Shown here: positions 58,898-64,000 of the stretch, one piece after another | Layout: the number at the start of each line of letters is the position of its first letter | Position numbering within the stretch: the first letter of the stretch is position 1 | Source: Spirosoma sp. KCTC 42546 | GTDB lineage: Bacteria > Bacteroidota > Bacteroidia > Cytophagales > Spirosomataceae | Direction of reading: 5' to 3' | Length of the DNA stretch: 64,000 nt | Assembly (NCBI RefSeq): GCF_006965485.1 | Contig: NZ_CP041360.1 | Coordinates: forward strand, 3,100,001 to 3,164,000 | The notes under the pieces: model-generated | What the model saw: only the letters and a program-made list of their open reading frames with translations | Database searches by the model: none | What the model was told of the DNA's origin: nothing | Position numbers and translations under genes: made by a program

Positions 58898-59358
58898 GTT
58901 GCTTATTTTTTATCTTTTGAAGAGACGTTGGCGGATAACGAATTCAGGACTGAAGTCGATTCGCGCTGTTCATACGTAGGCACTAGGCGTACCCTGTGCT
59001 TTAGGCTCTTTGGTTGCCACTTTTTTAGGCTGATCGTTAGCCATGGCCAAGATGATTCTGAAAAAATATATTGGGTGAACTGTTGGAAAGGATGGGCAAA
59101 ATTGACGGGACAACATCAATACCAATCCGTGTATCTGAAGTTGATTGGTAAATGACGTAAGGTGCTCTTAATGCCCTTGGGGGGAGTAGCGGAGAGGTTT
59201 TCAATGAGGTGCGCAGGCTGTGCTTGGTGCTGACTGTATTTGGGTATTCATCCATTATCAACGGCATTTTACTGCCTTTAAACAAGCGCACAACAAGGGT
59301 TGTAATCTATCAACACGTTTACGACCAAAATGATTATAAATAGCTGAAATACTTATTC
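58898..59358. other. region upstream of the small-gene group
   Basis: The stretch holds only one plausible tiny frame, minus strand 59044-58970, 24 codons ('MANDQPKKVATKEPKAQGTP' start), Lys/Pro-rich. It may be the first member of the small-gene group or leader sequence. No promoter match, hairpin or RNA is recognised. Longer frames on both strands here are not credible. Confidence 0.4.
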
Positions 59359-60255
59359 TTATACAGACTGCTCATCTGGAAGGTGCGTCAAGGTATTGGA
59401 ATAGGTAAACGTTGTTTCGCAGAGATCGGTAGTGCCAGTTAACGGGGCTGCCGCAGCTGGCGTAGAGGTACAGGCTAGCGGAATATGACCTTCAGTGGCT
59501 AACATGCCAGACGTTGGGTCAAGACCAATCCAGCCAGCACCGGGTATAAATACTTCTGTCCAAGCGTGTAAAGCAAGTGAGTTTCGTTCCTCGGGATTAG
59601 CTGAATCATTCTCATCCGTCTTCTCCATCCTGACCTGTGCCAGATAACCAGAAACAAAGCGGGCTGCCAGACCCAGATGCCGCAAAATCTGGACAACTAA
59701 CCAGCCTGAATCACGGCAGGAGCCAATGGCTAAAGTTAAGGTCTCCTCGGGTGTTTGAACACCAGGTTCCATTCGGGTGCTATACGCAATATCCTGATTA
59801 ACCTGTTGGTTCAGTTTAATCAGGAAGCTGATCGTATTCTGTTTGGTTTGATCGACCTGCTGTAACCATCTGGATAAAGCAGGGCCTGGCTCGTCAACCT
59901 CCAGATAGGGTATAAGGTCTTTTTTTAACTGCGCTTCGTAGTCAAAAGGAAACGATTCTGCGTATGTGTCCAGGAAAAAATCGAAGGGATTTACCGGCTC
60001 TAGTCTTGCAACGATGTCCACATCAATAGACATCAGTTGCATGGGTTCCCAGAAATCGACACGAGCGATAAAGTTGCCAAACGGATCTTGTTGCCAGTGA
60101 ATTACATGATTGGCTGGTTGAACGGTTAACGAATAGGATTCAATTATTGCCGGACAATGCGCTGCGGGTTTAAGTCGGATGAAATGAGGTGACAGATGAA
60201 CTGTCCGATCGTAATCGTACTGAGTATGGTGGTGAATAGCGACACGAACGGCCAT
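59359..60255 (-). CDS. transglutaminase-like (cysteine-protease-fold) protein
   Basis: A 298-residue soluble protein. The N-terminal strand-rich region ('RVAIHHHTQYDYDRTVHLSP', 'NHVIHWQQDPFGNFIARVDF') is the usual transglutaminase N-domain. The core (about residues 140-255) has 'IAIGSCRDSGWLVVQILRHL' (written here as GSCRDSGWLVVQ, catalytic Cys about 180), 'FVSGYLAQV', the His in 'NSLALHAWTEVFIPGAGW' (about 225-242) and the Asp in 'GLDPTSGMLATEGHIPLACT'. The Cys-His-Asp triad is complete. The tail is Thr/Ala-rich. Members act as proteases, amidases or crosslinkers; which applies here is unknown. A GACCCC repeat separates it from the next gene upstream on the same strand. Confidence 0.88.
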   Translation of the reverse strand: MAVRVAIHHHTQYDYDRTVHLSPHFIRLKPAAHCPAIIESYSLTVQPANHVIHWQQDPFGNFIARVDFWEPMQLMSIDVDIVARLEPVNPFDFFLDTYAESFPFDYEAQLKKDLIPYLEVDEPGPALSRWLQQVDQTKQNTISFLIKLNQQVNQDIAYSTRMEPGVQTPEETLTLAIGSCRDSGWLVVQILRHLGLAARFVSGYLAQVRMEKTDENDSANPEERNSLALHAWTEVFIPGAGWIGLDPTSGMLATEGHIPLACTSTPAAAAPLTGTTDLCETTFTYSNTLTHLPDEQSV

Positions 60256-60332
60256 AATGATTTGAATAAGTGAATCTAAATTTGCCAGGATACGTAAGCA
60301 ATCACGCAGAATTAGATTATATCATTTATTGC

Positions 60333-60410
60333 CTGGTGTGACCCCGTCGGGTCAGATGATTATAGCAAACTTGGCCTTTCTATAAACATTTGACTCCTTT
60401 GGAGTCACAC
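60333..60410. repeat. double-palindrome repeat (GACCCC element), copy 4
   Basis: CTGGTGTGACCCCGTCGGGT opens the element and GACTCCTTTGGAGTCACAC closes it. The right stem has changed to GACTCC/GGAGTC on both sides, a compensatory change relative to GACCCC/GGGGTC in copies 2 and 3. A flanking GCAGAAT (left) and ATTCTGC (right) extend the symmetry. Confidence 0.88.
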
Positions 60411-60439
60411 AAAAACATAGTTCGATTCTGCCTAACGTC

Positions 60440-61342
60440 TTATACTTTTTCAAACACCAGCCGGTAATGTTCCATCGTCTCATTCTGGAAACAAACCCGG
60501 TTTGGGCTTACCCTGAACACCGCGATCAGATCCTGAAATGGTTTATTTGTCAATAATTTCGGTAGCAGCGAAGCATAGAGGAAGTACTTCTTTAGGTTGA
60601 AAGCCCGGAATCGCTTGCGCCACTGGCCAATGGTTTCAATATAATCGAGTCGGCCGCTGCTTTGCGATACGAGCTTAAAATACGGCTTGGCGTTCCGAAT
60701 GACCTGTTCAGGACCGTACGGTAGCCATGAACCCGGAAACTGGGCAATCATCAGCGCCAAGGCATAGGAAGGCGATTCTTTGGGGGCGTCCAGGCTGATT
60801 TCCTCAAACGGAATCATATTTTTTCCGAACACCATGGTCTGCATATAGAAACGACCACCAACAGGTAGCAGATCGTTGAGTTTCGTGAAAAAATCGGCGT
60901 ACACCTGATCCTGCTGACCCGCCTGATATTGCTCAACGGAACAGAAGTGCTCCATCCCGCCAATACAGCTTACTGCATCGAACGTACCATAATCGGCTGG
61001 CGTAATCAATCGGCAATCTTTTATATCAACCTCCAGCCCATTGGCCCGGCAGGCTTCAGCCTGGCCTTTAGAAAGGGTTACGCCACGTCCGATGGCCCCA
61101 CGTTGCTTCACAAAGGTTAAGAAAGGTCCCCAGCCACAACCCATGTCGAGTATTCGTGTTCCTTTACCTACACGTAGGCTATCAGCAATAAAAGTATGTT
61201 TCTGGCGCTGAGCTTGTTCGAGCGTTAGCGAAAAATCGCCATTATACATAGCCCCGCTATAATCACCAGTTTCTCCTACGCTCAGGCGAAAAATTTTATC
61301 AATAGTTGTGTACGTGAAATCAAGGTCTTGTTGGGAGGCCAT
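60440..61342 (-). CDS. cyclopropane-fatty-acid-synthase-like SAM methyltransferase
   Basis: A 300-residue methyltransferase of the mycolic-acid/CFA synthase type, which acts on acyl chains. The N-terminal part has 'RLSVGETGDYSGAMYNGDFS' and 'LTLEQAQRQKHTFIADSLRV', the usual CFA entry. The SAM motif is 'ILDMGCGWGPFLTFVKQRGA' (about residues 64-83), 'GVTLSKGQAEACRANGLEVD' follows, and 'FDAVSCIGGMEHFCSVEQY' (about 119-137) holds a 'GGMEHF' motif in the position of CFA 'MEHV' signatures. 'YMQTMVFGKNMIPFEEISLD' and 'PYFKLVSQSSGRLDYIETIG' are further conserved. It lacks the CFA N-terminal extension. It is co-directional with the upstream desaturase (73-bp gap). Confidence 0.88.
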   Translation of the reverse strand: MASQQDLDFTYTTIDKIFRLSVGETGDYSGAMYNGDFSLTLEQAQRQKHTFIADSLRVGKGTRILDMGCGWGPFLTFVKQRGAIGRGVTLSKGQAEACRANGLEVDIKDCRLITPADYGTFDAVSCIGGMEHFCSVEQYQAGQQDQVYADFFTKLNDLLPVGGRFYMQTMVFGKNMIPFEEISLDAPKESPSYALALMIAQFPGSWLPYGPEQVIRNAKPYFKLVSQSSGRLDYIETIGQWRKRFRAFNLKKYFLYASLLPKLLTNKPFQDLIAVFRVSPNRVCFQNETMEHYRLVFEKV

Positions 61343-61415
61343 AAAACGAGGAGAAATTTTGAGTACAAGGTGAGTTAAGAAAGGGGGGCAATTAAATGCA
61401 AAAGAGGCCTATCGT

Positions 61416-62567
61416 TTAACTGGATAGAACTGGTTTGGTAGCAGGGTTTTTACGGGCCATTGGCTTCACCTCTACGGGCAGCGAATCGGTCTGACGACCC
61501 AATTGGCGTAAAAGGCGGAAGTGCGATGCCAGAGCCGAACCGAAGCTTCGATTTTCCAGATAAGGAAGTCCAAATTCATGAGCAGTATCCTTAACGATGG
61601 TTGAAATAACCGGATAATGAATATGGCAAACCTTAGGAAACAAATGGTGTTCAATCTGACGATTTAACCCGCCACACAGAAAAGCCGCCATCGCACTATC
61701 GGGGGCGAAGTTGGCTGTTGTGTGCATCTGGTGGATAGCCCAGGCGTTCAGGATGTCACCCTGTTCATTGGGCAGCGGGAAATCAGTGCCTTCAACGGCA
61801 TGAGCTAACTGAAAAACAAGGCCTAACACTAAGCCTTCGGCCAGGTGCATCAACACAAAACCAATCAGAATTTGCCACCAGTCCAAATCAAGTACTAAGA
61901 AGGGGAGAACCAGAAAAAAGAAGTAATAAATGGCTTTGGAAACGAATAGCTTGATGTACTCGCTTCGGGGATGGCATGAATTGTCGTGGTGACCAATCTG
62001 ACTCTTGAAAAATTTAACGAAATCTTTTCGAAATACCCATGATAGGGAGGCTAATGCATATAATGGAAAGGTATACCACTGCTGATAGCGATGCCAGGGA
62101 CGAACCTCTTCCTGTGGGTCTAAACGAACCAGTCCTGGTGCGAGCTCAATGTCTTCATCATGACCTGGAATATTCGTGTACGTATGGTGAACAACGTTAT
62201 GGGTAATTTTCCAGATGTAGGGATTTGCGCCCAGCAGATAAAAGCTGTTACCTAATACCCGATTGACTCCGCTATGGGCAGAAAAAGCACCATGTAAGCC
62301 ATCATGTGAGATGTTAAAGCCAATGAACGCAGCAAACATGCCTAGTACAATGGCCATCCCCAGCATGGGCCAGGTACCAAACTGGTTCGATATAATTAAG
62401 CCATAGAGCAGGGCATACCCAATTAAAAAGAAACTCGCCTTTGCCCACATTGCCCCATTAGCATGTGGCGAAAGGGCTCTTTCGCTAAAATAAGTATCAA
62501 CTCGTTTACGAACGGTTGCATAGAATTGTGATCGACTTGTATCCTTAAATTTTAATGGGGTTCGCAT
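61416..62567 (-). CDS. membrane fatty-acid desaturase (front-end-type acyl-lipid desaturase)
   Basis: A 383-residue membrane di-iron desaturase. ATG 62567 ('MRTPLKFKDT') is preferred over a TTG one codon upstream. Membrane segments are at about residues 45-90 ('ASFFLIGYALLYGLIISNQF', 'GMAIVLGMFAAFIGFNISHD') and 215-255. The three His boxes are 'SHDGLHGAFSAHSG' (about 88-101), 'HNVVHHTYTNIPGHDEDIEL' (about 122-141), and 'GGLNRQIEHHLFPKVCHIHY' (about 292-311). The Gln-I-E-H-H form of the third box is typical of front-end (delta-5/6/9-type) desaturases, but no cytochrome-b5 domain is fused. It lies 7 bp downstream of the HxlR gene and is surely in the same transcript. Confidence 0.92.
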   Translation of the reverse strand: MRTPLKFKDTSRSQFYATVRKRVDTYFSERALSPHANGAMWAKASFFLIGYALLYGLIISNQFGTWPMLGMAIVLGMFAAFIGFNISHDGLHGAFSAHSGVNRVLGNSFYLLGANPYIWKITHNVVHHTYTNIPGHDEDIELAPGLVRLDPQEEVRPWHRYQQWYTFPLYALASLSWVFRKDFVKFFKSQIGHHDNSCHPRSEYIKLFVSKAIYYFFFLVLPFLVLDLDWWQILIGFVLMHLAEGLVLGLVFQLAHAVEGTDFPLPNEQGDILNAWAIHQMHTTANFAPDSAMAAFLCGGLNRQIEHHLFPKVCHIHYPVISTIVKDTAHEFGLPYLENRSFGSALASHFRLLRQLGRQTDSLPVEVKPMARKNPATKPVLSS

Positions 62568-62574
62568 CAATAAA

Positions 62575-62916
62575 TCAATTAAATAGTTGACCGATTTCCT
62601 GAAGCTGGTTCAGGACCGGCAAGGCTAATCGGCCTTTTTTTGATAATTTATACTCTACACGCGGGGGCATTTCTGCATATGCCTTTCGTTTCATTACACC
62701 CAGTGCTACCAGTGCTTTTAATTCGCCAGCAAGGACCTTCTCACTGATACCGGGCAGTAACTCACTGAGCTGAGTGTACCGGAGCGTTTGCTCGCCCAAA
62801 AGCAGGATAATATACAATCTCCATTTTCCGCAAATCATTGCCAGCGCTTTGCTAATCAAGTGCAGGTCTGGATTTGGGGCGTTCTCATTGCGGTTAGTTG
62901 ACATAGCTACCGCCAT
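62575..62916 (-). CDS. HxlR-family transcriptional regulator
   Basis: A 113-residue winged-helix regulator (ATG 62916; ATG 62904 is also possible). The HxlR domain fills it: 'ISKALAMICGKWRLYIILLL' (about residues 21-40, with the GKW of the family), 'GEQTLRYTQLSELLPGISEK' (about 41-60), 'VLAGELKALVALGVMKRKAY' (about 61-80), and the wing 'PPRVEYKLSKKGRLALPVL' (about 83-101). It lies first in an HxlR-desaturase unit, and perhaps the cyclopropane-synthase-like gene. HxlR proteins respond to small ligands or redox state; this one has a single Cys in 'AMICGKW'. An inverted repeat 22-37 bp upstream may be its operator. Confidence 0.92.
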   Translation of the reverse strand: MAVAMSTNRNENAPNPDLHLISKALAMICGKWRLYIILLLGEQTLRYTQLSELLPGISEKVLAGELKALVALGVMKRKAYAEMPPRVEYKLSKKGRLALPVLNQLQEIGQLFN

Positions 62917-62937
62917 TCAATTGAACCGTAGGAGCAT

Positions 62938-62953
62938 ATTTCCCCAGGGAAAT
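62938..62953. promoter_or_regulatory. candidate operator of the HxlR gene
   Basis: ATTTCCCCAGGGAAAT is a 7-bp inverted repeat with a 2-bp spacer, about 22-37 bp upstream of the HxlR start. Autoregulation through such a site is common in this family. Symmetry and position are the only support. Confidence 0.4.
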
Positions 62954-63266
62954 GAACTCTGGAAAACTGTAGATATGTACGATAAGGGTAATGAGTAAAA
63001 ATGAAAAATAAGACTGGACCGAAGTTGAGATAGGTTAACCTAATCGGAAAACTATGTTGAGTAGAGCAAACTTCTGCAAGATATACAATACTATCGTTAC
63101 TCAAACTAACCTATAAAAACTTAACGAATAAAGAAGAAGGCAATTATACTATAGACCAACTATATATTTGGTAATAGACTTACACATAAGTAAGTTTAGG
63201 TGGATTTCGAAATCAACACCGATAAAGTATATACGATGAGTTGGCGGTATAAGATTTACACACGAG

Positions 63267-63322
63267 AAAAATCCTCCAGAAGTAGCTCTTACTGAACACA
63301 AGAGCTACTTCTGGAGGATTTT
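63267..63322. terminator. strong hairpin terminator after the terminal minus-strand gene
   Basis: AAAATCCTCCAGAAGTAGCT (continuing CT) is a perfect complement, over 22 bp, of AGAGCTACTTCTGGAGGATT (continuing TT). The loop is 12 bases. T-runs on both strands are moderate. It lies downstream of the minus-strand gene ending at 63397. Confidence 0.8.
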
Positions 63323-63396
63323 AGAAAATGGATGCTGTAGCCAGTTTTGGCGTAGGTTATTCAAGCGTTTTGGCTTAATCCACGCTCTATGATAGT

Positions 63397-64000
63397 CTAC
63401 TGATACTGGATATACATTGGTTTTGGGGTCAGGGCCAGTACCTCTTCGGGGGTCATGATGCGAGAACCTGGTTTGCGGAAATCGTTTTCGTAAAACAACT
63501 TGAAGCCCGTGTACTGTACGGGTTCTTTCTGGATATAATCATGATACGAGTCTTTCTTTAACACTGGTGGTCCCCAGCCATCCATGTCCATCACTATCTG
63601 TACATTCGGGTCGAGTTTGATATTCTTATAGTTTTTAATCATCCCCTGCGTAAAGCGATGTACAACCAGTACTTTGGGAGGTAGATTGTTTTCTTTGACA
63701 ATCCGGCTTAGAAACTGAACGGCCTGATTAACATCAGCGGCATCGTACGAGCCAATTTTGGTGCCTGGTTTAGCACCCGTTACCATCGAAAACTCCGGGT
63801 CAATCCCCAGGTGTACGAAGGGTAATTTTAGGTATTTTGTCATGTATTCCATCTCGGGACCAAGGGGGGCATGGCCACGTTGAATATCCAGAAAGACAAT
63901 GGCTTTGTGCTCATTGCCCCATTTCAGTACTTTCTTAATGGTTTTATCCGACATCCGCATCCGGTAGCCACCATCTTTGCCAGGAGCACCCTGGGCCGAT
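63397..64000 (-). CDS. unrecognised protein, probably a TIM-barrel-like secreted family (N-terminus outside window)
   Basis: The frame is open to the window edge, giving the last 200 residues of a longer protein; residues before the Met at 63960 continue 'GAPGKDGGYR', so that Met is not the start. Visible blocks are 'KAIVFLDIQRGHAPLGPEM', 'PFVHLGIDPEFSMVTGAKPG', 'KIGSYDAADVNQAVQFLSRI', 'VKENNLPPKVLVVHRFTQGM' and 'VQIVMDMDGWGPPVLKKDSY'. The strand-helix alternation and 'LGIDPEF' / 'VVHRFT' / 'MDMDGWG' strand ends suggest a barrel. I recall similar blocks in uncharacterised actinobacterial secreted proteins, but no function is known to me. No domain name is given. Confidence 0.6.
   Translation of the reverse strand, partial: SAQGAPGKDGGYRMRMSDKTIKKVLKWGNEHKAIVFLDIQRGHAPLGPEMEYMTKYLKLPFVHLGIDPEFSMVTGAKPGTKIGSYDAADVNQAVQFLSRIVKENNLPPKVLVVHRFTQGMIKNYKNIKLDPNVQIVMDMDGWGPPVLKKDSYHDYIQKEPVQYTGFKLFYENDFRKPGSRIMTPEEVLALTPKPMYIQYQ

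Larger units (their letters stand above)
62917..63396. other. region between the HxlR gene and the truncated terminal gene
   Basis: The region holds the HxlR promoter side, with the inverted repeat at 62938-62953, and the hairpin at 63267-63322. The rest is AT-rich with no credible frame, RNA gene or repeat recognised. Short frames here are not supported. Confidence 0.6.

Noticed and set aside
58928..59291. Frames on both strands in the leader of the small-gene group
   Set aside because: The plus-strand frame starts at a TTG, is Cys/Arg-rich and runs against the local gene direction; the minus-strand frame of 84 codons lacks any pattern.

Overview
The window looks like chromosomal DNA of a Bacteroidota bacterium, most probably a Cytophagales member close to Spirosoma. 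The evidence is a GT117/DUF2723 membrane protein, a carboxypeptidase-regulatory-like outer-membrane beta-barrel protein, TPR-fused LuxR-type histidine kinases, promoters of the TTTG-N19-TAnnTTTG type, and weak ribosome-binding sites. Genus assignment is inference. There is no prophage, plasmid backbone or CRISPR array. One intact IS982-family element is present.

Layout. 1-5.8 kb: a truncated DUF2723 gene, folD, a DUF4385 gene, a RES/Xre toxin-antitoxin pair, a DUF1349 gene, an FMN-binding oxidase-like gene and an SRAP DNA-protein crosslink protease. 5.9-19.2 kb: ROK sugar kinase, peroxiredoxin, methyltransferase, TetR regulator with NmrA-like reductase, a large outer-membrane protein, YitT, the cysteine pair (serine acetyltransferase and CysK), a soluble sugar dehydrogenase, a YciF-type ferritin-like protein, RDD protein and O6-alkylguanine transferase. 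19.3-25.8 kb: an outer-membrane protein and a compact Ser/Thr signalling block (two kinases, a PP2C phosphatase and an FHA-trypsin membrane protein). 26-33.8 kb: a TPR histidine kinase, a BNR-type protein, IS982, a beta-lactamase-fold serine hydrolase, an alpha/beta hydrolase and a NarL-type response regulator. 34-45.9 kb: metabolic and transport genes (lipoprotein metallo-hydrolase, bestrophin, GNAT, cupin, TlpA-like protein, sodium symporter, ClpS, RecR, exported superoxide dismutase, 2OG oxygenase, ChrA, GtrA). 46-51 kb: mostly unrecognised genes, including two coiled-coil/TM/coiled-coil proteins and a protein whose C-terminus resembles the psi subunit of DNA polymerase III. 51-57.7 kb: conserved core with purA, DUF3291, fur, rel, tRNA-Leu(UAG) and trigger factor. 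57.7-59.1 kb: an operon-like run of very small unrecognised genes. 59.3-62.9 kb: a transglutaminase-like protein and a lipid-modification group (cyclopropane-synthase-like methyltransferase, fatty-acid desaturase, HxlR regulator). 63.4-64 kb: a truncated gene of unknown function.

The most unusual feature is in the intergenic DNA. Most gene junctions, whatever the gene orientation, carry a long inverted repeat of about 70-110 bp built from short low-complexity words (for example AACCACAGAGGCAC, GGAGTGAGTGAAGTAG, GTTTGAAGTTTATAG). Different junctions use different words but share one architecture. A separate ~80-bp element with a GACCCC-NN-GGGGTC palindrome at each end occurs four times, and one copy shows compensatory change in a stem. 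These repeats, the psi-like protein, the coiled-coil membrane pair and the small-gene operon are the best candidates for undescribed biology.
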